NCBI GenBank assembly: GCA_903813345.2
Contig: CAIIXF020000006.1
Location: 36,118,436 to 36,182,435, forward strand
DNA from: Owenia fusiformis
Lineage: Eukaryota; Annelida; Polychaeta; Sabellida; Oweniidae
Reading direction: 5' to 3'
Length of the DNA stretch: 64,000 bases
Below, piece by piece: positions 11,001 through 22,440 of this stretch. The notes below the pieces were generated by a model. It did no database searches, was not told the origin of the DNA, and worked only from the letters and a program-made list of their open reading frames with translations. The translations under genes and the position numbers were made by a program. Every line of letters starts with the position of its first letter. Position 1 is the first letter of the stretch.

Positions 11001-12321
11001 GGCTTTAACAGATGCTGCAACATCATTGATGTAGATATATAAAAGCTATAACAGTAAATCAGAGAAGGATGAATCTGCAGTAAATTTTCTTTGAAACAGG
11101 TCTTATTGCATTGATTTATTACGCAAAACATTTTAGAATTTTACACTTGTATTTGGTTTTTGGTTTTGCACTTTGAATCTTAAATAACTTCACATTTGCT
11201 TTGCGAATGGATGTTGACCCTTTTGATAACCTATGGACTCTGAGACTGGATTTTGTTTATCTCACATCATTTAAGATGTATTTTATGAGTACTACTATCT
11301 ATTTTTGAAGTAAGAGTATGAGTATTGACTGTCAATTTTTTTTCTTTCTTGTAAATGTATTGTAATGACTTTAGTATGAATGAAATGTCACTTGGTGTTT
11401 TGGTTCTGGTTTTGGTTGTGATATTGGTCCTTAATTGGATGGGGGGGGGGGGGGTGTTAGACATCATTTCTTTTCACGTTAGATCATGGTTTTTGGGATA
11501 CGTATGGTCCATTTTTCTAAGGACAGGTTTACACTTCGTGTTTCCTTTTCTTACTTGGTTTCTTTACAGTTTTTGGTCCTTTCCAGTTGGTATTTGTGCT
11601 TATATAATTTCACCAATTGATAATATATCACGGATCTTTTGGGATATATTATATTTGAGCTTGGGGGATACATTGGTAGGTCATGATTATACATATTGCA
11701 ATTTTGTCACCCACTATAGATCTGATTCTGCCTTTAATAGCCCTCTGAGTTAGCATCTTGATATTATACACACTGCCATTCGTATTCTAGTTGAGTGTCA
11801 GTATACAATTCAATTAATGTAAGAAGACATAATACTGATTTGTTTAGTTTCACTTGTCCTGACATGTTATACTGTTAATAAAACCTATCTGTCTCTGAAA
11901 TAGAACACCCTGATATATCCCATATCGCGTTCAACCAACCATGTCTCGATCCTTCCCGAGTCATAGGAATAATTCTAACTGAACATGAAAACTGATGATT
12001 AAGTAATGAGACTATGCGTGGTTGCATGATCTGTATAATGCAGTCGATTGTTTTTTGGAACATTGAGTGCCAGAGTCTTGTGTATGAAGTTCTCGTTTAA
12101 CTAAGCAAGATCAAACTATTGGGAATGGACGTGTATAGTTAATAATGTAACAAATGTGTGTTATCACTTATCAGTCATGGAACTTCGTCTTTTTTATTTC
12201 AAACATGGTGAAATGTTTGAACAGCTTTTTTAGATACAGTATCACTCAACTGGATGTATATTGCACAATGTGTTCCGTTTTATTATTATTTGCATTCATT
12301 AAAATCAAAAGTCTGCATATA
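11001..12321. other. Non-coding stretch, 14-base G tract
   Basis: AT-rich sequence without recognisable genes. A run of 14 G lies at 11441-11454. The open frame around 11355-11753 spans the G tract and has no recognisable domain, so I do not call it a gene. Confidence 0.5.
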
Positions 12322-12872
12322 CAGGGTGGGCAAAAAACAACAACATAAGTTTAAATATGATTATTACATGATATTTATTCAAACATATGCCATGTATTAT
12401 ACATTATTTGAAAGATAAATCATTTCCTAACAGTATGACACCATTCGATCGTGAATAAAAGGCTAAAATTGACAACAGGGGTGTCATGATAGACAAAAAA
12501 TCAAAAAATGAAATTCCCAAATTTCCCTCCTTATTGCACACACAGCTGCACTAAGTATGCTAGACTGAATCATTATAAATTCATATTAGATAAATACACA
12601 ATTGATAACAGTATTATTCGTGGATTCTGCACCAAATATACCTCTTTTGAAGGTGGCAAGTTTCTCTCCATTTTTTGCAATTTAAATATCCCCAATGAAT
12701 AATTTTAGGTCGTTCATGACACCCCTAATGTCAATTTTAGCCTCTACTCCACAGGAAAACATTGTTAGGAAATGATTTATCTTTAAAATGATATATAATA
12801 CATGGCATGGTTTAACATATATCATATGATATCGATCTTTAAACGTGTGTATTGGCGTTTTGGTCCACCCTG
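12322..12872. mobile_element. Mariner-type MITE, CAGGGTGG family
   Basis: TIR CAGGGTGGGCAAAAAACAAC at the left and its complement (ACCAAAACGCC side) at the right, with TA duplications at 12320-12321 and 12873-12874. Long inner inverted arms include AGATAAATCATTTCCTAACA on both sides. The same family recurs at 33328-33967, which shares the GGGGTGTCATGA motif and the arms. No transposase is present. Confidence 0.9.
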
Positions 12873-12874
12873 TA

Positions 12875-13800
12875 TGTTGAGATCATGCACAGTCAAAACT
12901 GACATGTTTGGTGCATTTACGTACAACATTCCTCAGTATCAACATGATCTTTTTATTTATAAACATACCCCACACATCATTCTTGATATTAATGTTAACT
13001 CCCAAAGGCATGCTATGAGTTAAATATTCACTATATTATATTACTAGAATTGGTTTTGCTTTGACCATTAGGCTGTTAACTTTAAAAAAGTGCTATATTG
13101 CCGTCGTCTTGTGCTGATGGGCGTGCGGACGGAGGCCACATAAATCAAATCTTGTCATCGAAATTCCAGAAACCCGCTTACTTGTTTAACTTGACATTTT
13201 TAAAGATGCAAGAACGGACTGGTGACAAGATCTGATCATGTTAAGGGCATGTTCGGTAGATTATTTGGCGGCCATTTTGAATCTTTCCATTAATCATTTC
13301 ATCAAAAATTTTCCAGAAAAAACTACTTATCCGTTCAACTTTAACTTGCTTTTTACAAGAGCAAACTAGTGCCAAGATCTGATTAGGTTTTGAAATCACA
13401 TAGCGACCATTTTGCAAATTGATTAATCGACCGTTTTGAGTTTTTTAACTTGCTTTATATCGACCAATTTCAAAAAATCATTTAAAAATTCTTAGAAGAT
13501 CTAATCTGACCTACAGCTGACCTTCAGTGACCTCAAAACGTCAAAAAGCTGATTATTAAATTCGAATTTAGGTCTTGTTTAAGAAATACCTAGTGATGTC
13601 AAAAAGTGAAATTTTCAAGGTCATCAAACTAGGTCACAATTTAGGTCAAAACGATGATACCTAAGATTCCCAAACCTCGAAACTACAAATCAATTCTTGT
13701 CATCAAAATTCCAAAGAAAATCTTACCTGGTTATCTTTAGTCTTTCACAAATGCAAAAACAGACCAGTGTAAAGAATTGATTTTGCTTTTCAAAATGCGA
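12875..13800. other. Intergenic sequence
   Basis: No gene recognised. 13150-13800 contains several short repeats of TTCCAGAAA / CTTGTCATC and TGACCT motifs, but no clean repeat structure or ORF. Confidence 0.4.
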
Positions 13801-13805
13801 TATTT

Positions 13806-14485
13806 CACGCCTAACCATCGCGGAAGCAGGCGTCACCGTACAGCGTCAAAAAAACAGTAGTACACTTTTCTGTACGGTGACGAAAATTAACTGAGTTGAA
13901 GCAAAAACTATTATGAGGGTTTTAAAAAAATTAATTAGATGAAAATAAATACAATTTCGGGTGTAATAAAAACAGCATTCTCTTAGAAATGGTTTTAACT
14001 TTCTAATTATGATATAAGTTTTTCGAGCACTGCTCGGATTTTTTCTGACTGGATCGGCCCACATAATCGACTCGAGAGAATTTGATATTTTTTAAATATA
14101 TACAGTGAATGTTTTTTGCCAAATCTTCATCTGTTCTAAAATGTGAAGATAACAAATATATATTGTCATAAAAATTATCCATACTCTCAGACGGCAGGGA
14201 AAATAATAACCAAACGAAAAGTGAAAAAGACAACCTTTTTCACTTGGGTCGATTATGTGGGCCGATCCACTCAGAAAAAATCCGAACAGTGCTCGTAAAA
14301 CGTTTATTAGAAAGTTAAAACCATTTCTAAGAGAATGCTGTTTTATTTCACATGAAATCGTATTTGTTTTCATCAAATTAAATTTTTTAGAACCCTTGTC
14401 ATAGTTTTTGCTTTAAAGCAGTCGATTTGCGTCACCGTACAAAAAACTGTATTCCGCTATTTTCTGACGCCGATGGTTAGGCGTG
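13806..14485. mobile_element. CACGCC-ended MITE with 5 bp target duplication (short form)
   Basis: Termini CACGCCTAACCATCGCG and the complement ATGGTTAGGCGTG, with the 5 bp duplication TATTT at 13801-13805 and 14486-14490. Long inverted arms include a GAGCACTGCTCGGATTTTTT and GATCGGCCCACATAATCGA block on both sides. Subterminal GCGTCACCGTACA motifs occur near both ends. No transposase. Related copies lie at 38449-39939 and 61588-61893. Confidence 0.92.
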
Positions 14486-14490
14486 TATTT

Positions 14491-15257
14491 ATGATCGTGC
14501 GTCTTGTCGAGATTCTCTTTTTATACTCATTTCTAAATATTCCTCAACTAATGTAAGTATCAACTAAAAACAGTTCTTTTTGGTAATGTTAGAATTTAAA
14601 AAAATGTTGAAGAAAAAATAGATCAATTGACTTTAAGCTAATCTAAAATGAAAAACCTTACTTACTTGAAAAAATGATATTTCCCTGTGATTCCCAACTC
14701 ATTGAGTATATAGTTAATGTAATAATGTCGGCTTAACATGCGTGATACAAAACAAAGTGATATATAAGATCACTGTGGATACAGCCCTATCGCGATAGCC
14801 TTCAGCAACGACAAAATCCTTATGTAATTTTTCTGCTTAAAGCACAATCAAGACCCTCTGGACTTTTTTTGCATATTGAGTTTCACCACATACTTACCAA
14901 AGAAGAAGTCCAAAATCCCCCTCTTTCAGTGTTAATTTTGCGGTTGTGCTGGCCGATCTAATTTATTTGAAGAAATTAATTCAATCTGAAATTTGAATAT
15001 TCCGGGAAAGTCCCCCTGTTATATGATTGGTCGTTGAATTTGATTATCATAGACCTGATTGGCTCCCTGGTCCAAGGCGCTTGTGGGCGCTTGTGTGACT
15101 CAATGGGGATTCCCCTCGATAGCCGAGGAATCGATTGTGTTTAATTCTGGGGTTTGGTTGTTCTGTTGATTATTTCCGATATTTCGGCAATAATATACCC
15201 GAAAGTTATTCTCAAGATATATACATGGTATGTGAGATATTACATGAGCAATAACAA
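14491..15257. other. Intergenic sequence ahead of truncated LINE
   Basis: No gene recognised. The end of this stretch (15154-15257) happens to be open in frame with the LINE fragment that follows, which creates a false N-terminus for that frame. Confidence 0.5.
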
Positions 15258-16224
15258 ACACAAACATTTAGGACTCATTTTTGACCCATGTTTATCTTAT
15301 GATAAGCATATTGGTGATTTACTAGTCAAAATAAGAAAAATGTTAAACCCATTAAAGAAACTCAAATTCAAGCTTGGGAGCAAGCACCTAGAAACAATCT
15401 TCAACTCATTCATTCTTCCTCACTTTGATTATGGTGCCATTTTATATGGCACAGCTTCTAAATTTCTTTTGCGAAGACTCGATAGTCTATATTACACAGC
15501 GGCACTCTATTGCTCTGGCTGCATCCAAGGGAGCAGTACAGAAAAGGTCCTAAGTCTCCTAAACTGGCCAACACTTGAATCTAGACGTAGAATACAATCA
15601 AATAATTTTATGCTCAAAGTTGCCAATGGTACAAGTCCCTCATATATCACAGACATTTTTGATAAGTATAGTAATGTTAGGAATAGAAACTTGAGATACA
15701 TTGATCCATTCAAAATGCCCATAAGATGCTCTGCTAGATTCTCATCCTCAGCAATACCTTCTGCAATCTCAAAATGGCTAGAGCTCCCCCCTTCTATTAA
15801 AACCAAGAAAACTCTTCATAATTTCAAAAAACACCAACGGCTTTTCCTCCAAAACCCCTCTAAAATTTTGACCACAAGTCAACTCAATCTTTCTAGACGG
15901 CATGAGATAGTGTTGAATAAAGTAACAGCTGACTTATTTTTTAAAGCTCAATTTTATGCCCATAATTTTAACTCTGTTGACAGCCCTAATTGTGCTTGTG
16001 GCAGCTCTCAAACCTCAAAGCATATTCTTTTCCAGTGCAATCGCTTAACCTTAGTAAGACAGGATCTCTGGGATAAACTTGCTGAATTAGAACCTTCTCT
16101 CAATAATAATCTTCCCCAGTACGATTTTATCTCCATTTTGAAAACAGGAAGCCAAAACTTAAGCATAGATGTAAACTCTAAAGCCATTTCACTGATACTT
16201 GACTTCATTATAGACAATAGCTAA
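15258..16224 (+). pseudogene. LINE RT C-terminal fragment
   Basis: About 320 open codons beginning KHLGLIFDPCLSYDKHI, the post-catalytic thumb region of non-LTR reverse transcriptases. FILPHFDYGAILYG follows, and near the C-terminus CACGSSQTSKHILFQC, a Cys/His metal-binding motif. The endonuclease and the catalytic FADD/YADD box are absent, so it is dead on arrival. The upstream ATG at 15154 lies in host flank outside the target duplication, so residues before KHLG are not part of the protein. The absence of stops suggests a young insertion. Confidence 0.9.
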
Positions 16225-16411
16225 TTCCCTCCCTCATGTCTCTCTTTCTGATATCCTGTTGTCCTGTCACACCTGCTCCGGCCCGGGACCCTGTCTGCCT
16301 GCCACCCCCAGCCTCTCACCATTCCTATATAATGCCCTCTGGCGATTTAGGGATGCTATTGTAATTGTATTTTAAACTATATCAATGAAATAAATAAATA
16401 ATAATTTTAAA
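15258..16411 (+). mobile_element. 5'-truncated LINE fragment with 14 bp target duplication
   Basis: Flanked by the perfect 14 bp direct repeat ATGAGCAATAACAA (15244-15257 and 16412-16425). The 3' end is an AAATAAATAAATAATAATTT tail. It contains the C-terminal third of an RT ORF, then about 190 bp of 3' UTR. It is a different LINE family from the one at 2979-7443, judged by sequence and tail. Confidence 0.93.
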
Positions 16412-16425
16412 ATGAGCAATAACAA

Positions 16426-17952
16426 TAGGACATCATTGATTGTCTGGGGGAGAAACCTATGGCATAATGCATCTTTAATTTAATACCAGAACAATATTGA
16501 TATCAAGGCGTGACTGGCCTAGAGGGTAATGGTTTTCGAGTAGTTGTCCAAGATATAAATCACACTACTATACCCCCATACTGTATCATGTATTCCTATA
16601 AAAGAAATACAGGCCACGGCGAAGTTGCAAATGGAGGACGTTTGTTTATTTCCATAGTTCTGAAGATATACTAGATTTTAAATATATTCCTAGTGTTCTA
16701 CTATACATTGTATAGATTCATCGAGCAGTTTGCAACGTATTATTACCAGAAAGGCCCAATTGATAGAGATATAGAATACCTGCTCCATTTGCAACTTAAC
16801 TGTATCCTGTATCTTTTTTAAATGTGGTCACGTGGTAGGGTAGTCGTAAAAACAGAAACCTAGCAAGAAAAGCAAACTCTAAGTGAAAACCTGGTATAAG
16901 AAAATATTTCTGAAAACCATGATCTAACGTCAAACGTCTGGTATCCCCCATTATTCCTCAAATCCCCCTCTATTTCCCCGCTTATATATTTCCAAGTCTA
17001 TATGGTCTACCCTTTTGACCCACCGATTCACTCCTCTCCCCACCCCTATTTACAAACCCATAACACTATATTTCATTTACATATATACATGGAATGTATA
17101 GCTGACAGTAAACCAACTAGAAGTACCAGTAACCCCCCCCCCCCCCCCCCATTCACGACTAAGGTTGAAAACATGATTGCCCAAGTTAACGTATTGACAT
17201 TCGGTCCATTGCCCAATAAGCAAGCAGTTTTTTGAGTCCCTGTCAAAAGTGAAAATTGATTGCCATTGGCAGTTCAGGTAATTTTTTACTTCGAGCCCTT
17301 AATAGAGCATAATGACCCTTTTAACACAATGAAAAAATAATGTATATTAATACTGATGAATATAGCACCTACTCAAAGCCATTTAGTTGCATTGATATAA
17401 TTGTAAATTGATTCTGTGTTATTATACTGTCACTTAAGCTCCTAATAATACATATGATACAACAGTACATACATCTAAGTGCTTTACTTACCACAATTGA
17501 TAGATTCCTCTACAAAGTATATATAAAAACAAATTCTCAAAGTTTAACAATTCCGTAGACTATACTAGTATATGGTGAAGCCACCTACCTGGTATCATGC
17601 ATCAATGACTATATGTCAACAATGACTGAGACAGTGTACCATGTAAGCTATACTACAATGCCCTACTAACTTTATTTTTATGTAAACACTGTAATTGTTT
17701 AAAAGCTTCTATCAATGATGTACAGTAATGGCTCGCATGCTAACTGGTCTTAGATACTAAGGTGTTTCCTGACAGCAAAGGATAGTCAGGGAAAATAACA
17801 TTTAATTAATATCCAATGAAGATGCTAAAGCCTGAACAACAAACAAAATCCAGTGTTAATAAATATTTCATTATTCCCGAATGATGACATTGAGTAATTC
17901 TTCATTGGTGCCATTAGATAAATGGTGATTCCCTTCCTAAATTGCTCTGCTA
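16426..17952. other. Intergenic sequence, 18-base C tract
   Basis: No gene recognised. A C18 run lies at 17133-17150. About 110 bp at 17172-17280 (GATTGCCCAAGTTAACGTAT onward) is a diverged copy of 22079-22190. The two lie on either side of compound repeat copy 2. Confidence 0.5.
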
Positions 17953-18306
17953 CACAAACAATGATAATATGAAAAGCAATGAGACCGCACCATTAACAAT
18001 GTCAACTCGAACATAACACAAACAATGATAATATGAAAAGCAATGAGACAGCACCATTAACAATGTCAACTCGAACATAACACAAACAATTATAATATGA
18101 AAAAGGCAATGAGACAGCACCATTAACAATGTCAACTCGAACATAACACAAACAATGATAATATGAAAAAGGCAATGAGACAGCACCATTAACAATGTCA
18201 ACTCGAACAAAACACAAACAATGATAATATGAAAAAGGCAATGAGACAGCACCATTAACAATGTCAACTCGAACATAACACAAACAATGATAATATGAAA
18301 AGGCAA
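17953..18306. repeat. 62-66 bp minisatellite, left end of compound repeat copy 2
   Basis: Five to six units of the array also seen at 1-530. The left edge is sharp here (flank ...GCTCTGCT, then ACACAAACAATGATAATATG), which gives the only visible left boundary of the compound repeat. Confidence 0.93.
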
Positions 18307-18379
18307 TGAGTAATGGGACAGCACTATTAGCACAATCAATTCAAATATTACTCAAACAAGTACAATATGAACACCCTAT

Positions 18380-20060
18380 ATGTTTGGATATTTCTACGGT
18401 CCCTCAGGTAGATACAGGGTGTTCCAAAAGTAACAGGACTGGTGCTGGCATTTTGTTAAATATGCACCAATCGTCTTCAAAATTGTACATAATGTACTTT
18501 CATATATCGTTACTAAGACTGCAAAGTGTCGACAAAATATATGAAACTCGGGTAGAGTTATTGTTGCTATAGTAACATGACACTGCAATACCCGGGGCAA
18601 CATTCCACGCAAAAAGTTACAGAGACATTAAGCATTTTGTACATCCCATATCATTTTGTACATGCCATATCACAGTTGAAATGCAACAACTGGTGTGAAT
18701 TACATTTGTTTTACATCATTTGATATTCCTATGTATCCTCTACTTTGAAAAATAGCGGTCCTCTTTCAGTCTTTGGTCAGTACAAGAGTAGTACTCTGTA
18801 TCCATGACCCAAACACATGAGTGAACCCATTTGAGGACATGTCACGCAGGGTCGATTCGACAATTTGGAGTAGGTCATTCTCATATCTAAGGTCTTACAG
18901 CACTGATTAGCATTCCATTCTCAATATAAGTAAAATTAGATATTGCATGATCAGAAAAGTATGGTGCATGGTTTTAGACCTCAAGACCTAGCTCCTCTTT
19001 AGCTGCATGGTCTTTAATGGTGACCTGCGGGCAGGCGCGCTATCAAGGTGGATGACTGGCTTCAAAATGGGTCTTTTCAAAAACTCAACCGTGAATTGTT
19101 CAGACTGTTAAACATAGTGATATTCCAGGAAATTGAATAAATGTTATTATCATTATGAAATTATACTAGAATCTGAGTTGTATGGCAACATCTTTACAAC
19201 AAAGCAACTAATAAAATAAACAGGAAATGTTGTATTATAATAGGTGAATAAGATACTTTCTTCAGTAATACAAAAATGTTAGATATCACATTTTCAGGAA
19301 AAAAGTTGCCCCGGGTATTGGAATGTCATGTTACTATAGTAACCATAACTCTAACCGCATTTCATCATTTTTTCTGAAACTTTACAATTTTAGTTGCAAT
19401 ACTTCAAAGTACAATTTGTGAAAATTTGAAGAGACTCACTGCAAAATTGACAAAATGCCAGCACCAGTCCTGTTACTTTTGGAACACCCTGTATCTACCT
19501 GAGGGACCGTAGGGACCGTAGAAATATCCAAACCGACCGTACATAACTGCTTTATCCTATACCAAGTACAGTTTTCAGGGGCAATGGCCATTTCAATAGT
19601 ACAAGGTGTAAAAATAAACAAATCATTCGTGTGCAAAGTCATTTTATTGCATTTCCACTTTTAAATTTCAAATACATTGATAACTTTTTATAATATAAAA
19701 GTGTTGTTTAACAATGTAACAAAAGGATAAATGTATCAAAACCGATCGTCTCTAACAGATGTATTTCATACCTGAGGTTCTAGGTACATCATACCTTATA
19801 AAGATCCAAAATTCCAAAACATAATTAAGGTACGCGTTTTCATGGTCTTAACGTTTGCGAGACTTTCAAAAAATGTGAAAAAAAAGAAATTTGAATTTTT
19901 GAAAAAAAGTTTGAAAAAAGATTTTGAATTTTTTTTTTTTTTAATGTGACGTGATATTACCGGGAGCGGGAAGATATGCACCGAAGCGGGAGATATTGAA
20001 GTTCTGGATATGAAAACCTCAAATTCAGGATACGGGATATATTTTACCAACTTATCTCCC
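18380..20060. mobile_element. Foldback-type element copy, split by an inserted MITE
   Basis: The left stem GTTTGGATATTTCTACGGTC (from about 18381) and the right stem ending GACCGTAGAAATATCCAAAC (about 19535) pair around the insertion at 18415-19491. A tail shared with the copy at 57695-58080 follows (AGATGTATTTCATACCT, then CCTTATAAAGATCCAAAATT). It ends in GGGAGCGGGAAGATATGC-like sequence near 19970-20050. It interrupts compound repeat copy 2. The exact outer limits are approximate. Confidence 0.65.
18415..19491. mobile_element. Mariner-type MITE nested in the hairpin tip
   Basis: Perfect TIRs of 41 bp beginning CAGGGTGTTCCAAAAGTAAC, then imperfect arms to about 190 bp that share CCCGGGGCAAC. 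TA duplications lie at 18413-18414 and 19492-19493. The insertion point is the central TA of an AGATATCT palindrome at the very tip of the surrounding hairpin. No transposase ORF. Confidence 0.92.
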
Positions 20061-20099
20061 TAAAACTCTACTTGGCATAGGAGAATGCACAATATCTCC

Positions 20100-21960
20100 T
20101 TTTGTAATAATATCACATTATTTCATCAGTTTAAGTTTGTTTTTTATTTATTATGTTTTATTCAGTACAATAATATATCATCATATTTTGGTTCAGAATT
20201 AGAACACAGTTGACAAAATTCAGTTTCTTTTGTATGCGGATGCAAACTTAAGATAACTCATAAAATGAAAAATTAATAGAACTTATGAGTTATTTTGTGA
20301 TTCAAAGTGTGAGACAAATTGATTAGTTTGTCTAATTTTTACACGCATGTATTAACTCACCCCTGCCCCACGGGGTAATACTTTCTTATATGAGTTATAC
20401 AACTACATTCATAGCTTTTCCATCTATGTTTTCCTATTCTTTTTGACTAACATTGCCGCTAATGTTTTTTATAAAACGTTGGCAATCAATGCTTGTGTAT
20501 TATTGTTAACTAAAGGAAATAAATGTGTGCATAAAAACACTGACATATCAGATCTTGGCAATAGTTTTATCCTGTTGAGCAGGTTAGTGGTCTTCCTGGA
20601 ATTTTGACGACCAGAATTGATTTCCTCGAAATTTGATAAATAGATAACATCGTTTGTGGCCTAGGTTGATGCCCTTAACCATGACCTTTCGAAGGTCCTT
20701 GAAGGCTTTGATAAGTGATTCAAAAATGTCATGTGATGTGATGGGATTTCATGTTGTCAAACCTGTTGAAAGTATATCAAGTGTTATATCAACTTACCAT
20801 AATGGACTTACCACAGGTAAATGTATATATTAAAGATATGAACATGGGCATCACATTGACATCAAATAACATGAACGGCCATCTAGACCATTGTTAATCC
20901 GGACCTGAATTATGCCTTTCTATTTACACATAAATACACAAAGTCATGTCATTTATATGTTATCTTAATTTATAAATTGTTCGTTTTAGTCTACACTATA
21001 AATGGTTCAGAAATTCTAAGAAGAATGTCAATAAAACACAAGGGAAATTTGTAATTAGAATTGTAAATGACCAAAACATTTTTCAAAGAGGATTGTTTTA
21101 AAGAGCAACACATTAACTCATTGTAAGTTTTGCCCATCAGACTTCATATAATGTAGCTTGGGCATTTGGGTGTCCCCGTAGAACTGAATGGCAATTTGAA
21201 AATAAGGAGCTTCTTTGGAAAACTAATTTAAAGAGTTGTTCGAGAAATGAATTATTGGGGCGAACTTAGGAAATAAGTTGTTCGTGTAGCTTAGGAGTTG
21301 TTCATGAAATGAGTTTTCTATAGTGTGATGTTTCCAGGGTACGGGCTGTTCATGAAATTATTTTTCTATAGTGTGGTGTTTCCAGGGTATGGGCTGTTCA
21401 TGAAATGAGTTTTCTATAGTGTGATGTTTCCAGGGTATGGGCTGTTCATGAAATGAGTTTTCTATAGTGTGATGTTTCCAGGGTACGGGTTGTTCATGAA
21501 ATGAGTTTTCTATAGTGTGATGTTTCCAGGGTATTGGCTGTTCATGAAATGAGTTTTCTATAGTGTGATGTTTCCAGGGTACGGGCTGTTCATGAAATGA
21601 GTTTTCTATAGTGTGATGTTTCCAGGGTACGGGCTGTTCATGAAATGAGTTTTCTATAGTGTGATGTTTCCAGGGTACGGGTTGTTAATGAAATGAGTTT
21701 CTCTAGTGTGATGTTTCCAGGGTATGAGTTGTTCATTAAATGTCTTTTCTATTGTGTGATTTTTCCAGGGTACATGAGTCGTAAAGGAAATGAGTTTTCT
21801 ATAGTGTGATGTGTAACCGTATTAAAGTACAGTCAGTATCCTAAATTGAGGTATTATCTCGTTCTGAATAGAAAAGTACTTATCCTGAAATATTTTTGAA
21901 AATTACTTACAGACAATATGAAAAGGCAAAGAGACAGTACCTCAAATCGTAGGTTAAATA
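20100..21960. repeat. Compound repeat copy 2, body and right end
   Basis: Matches 853-8310 of copy 1 once the insertions there are removed. It shows the empty mariner target (about 20826) and the empty LINE target (about 21031-21045). It includes the 48 bp minisatellite at 21283-21812 (about eleven units). It ends near 21955 with AATATGAAAAGGCAAAGAGA, again echoing the left minisatellite unit. Confidence 0.9.
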
Positions 21961-22329
21961 TACAAGACGTGAACATGCAAAATGTCATTTGCTACGGACG
22001 CGCGCCTACTTCCGACCACGGTGAACAAAAAAAGTCCGAGACTATAACAATATGTCACCATTTCTCGTGGTGACATAATAATTGCCCAGTTTAACATATT
22101 GAGTTTTAGTCCATTATCCAATAGGAGATTTTTAGTTTTTCAAAAAATACATTGTCAAGAGTGAAATGCGATTGCCATTAGCAGACAGGCAACTGAGAGT
22201 TTAAAACCCCGGTGTCAAAGTAAAATGTTGTTCGAGGCATGAGTTGTCCAGGGGATGACACCTCCTCCATCAGATGATGTTATTAAATACGTTTGTTTAT
22301 TGTAATTGCTTACTAAAAAGAGCGCAAGA
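21961..22329. other. Spacer between compound repeat and lyase genes
   Basis: No gene. It contains a small hairpin at about 22050-22073 (TATGTCACCA / TGGTGACATA) and the diverged repeat shared with 17172-17280. Confidence 0.5.
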
Positions 22330-22435
22330 TTAAAATCTCAACCATGAGAAACAGACACATGGAGCCAAAACTTTCTTATCAATACTATAATTATTTAATG
22401 TGATAAATTCGATGAGAGTAGTGTGCCCTAAAATC
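22330..22435 (+). promoter_or_regulatory. Conserved proximal 5' region of lyase gene 1
   Basis: About 100 bp (TCAACCATGAGAAACAGACA, then GGAGCCAAAACTTTC, then ATTATTTAATGTGATAAA) are conserved ahead of gene 2 at 25753-25857. Sequence further upstream is not. Because introns have diverged more than this block, it is a good candidate for shared promoter or 5' UTR. A TATAA at 22386 is not kept in gene 2, so I do not call a TATA box. Confidence 0.5.
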
Positions 22436-22440
22436 CCGCA

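Noticed and set aside
11355-11753. 132-residue ORF
   Set aside because: Runs through a 14-base G tract, has biased hydrophobic composition and no recognisable domain or splice context.
15154-15257. N-terminus of the 356-residue ORF
   Set aside because: Lies outside the 14 bp target duplication that marks the LINE start, so it is host flank read through by chance.
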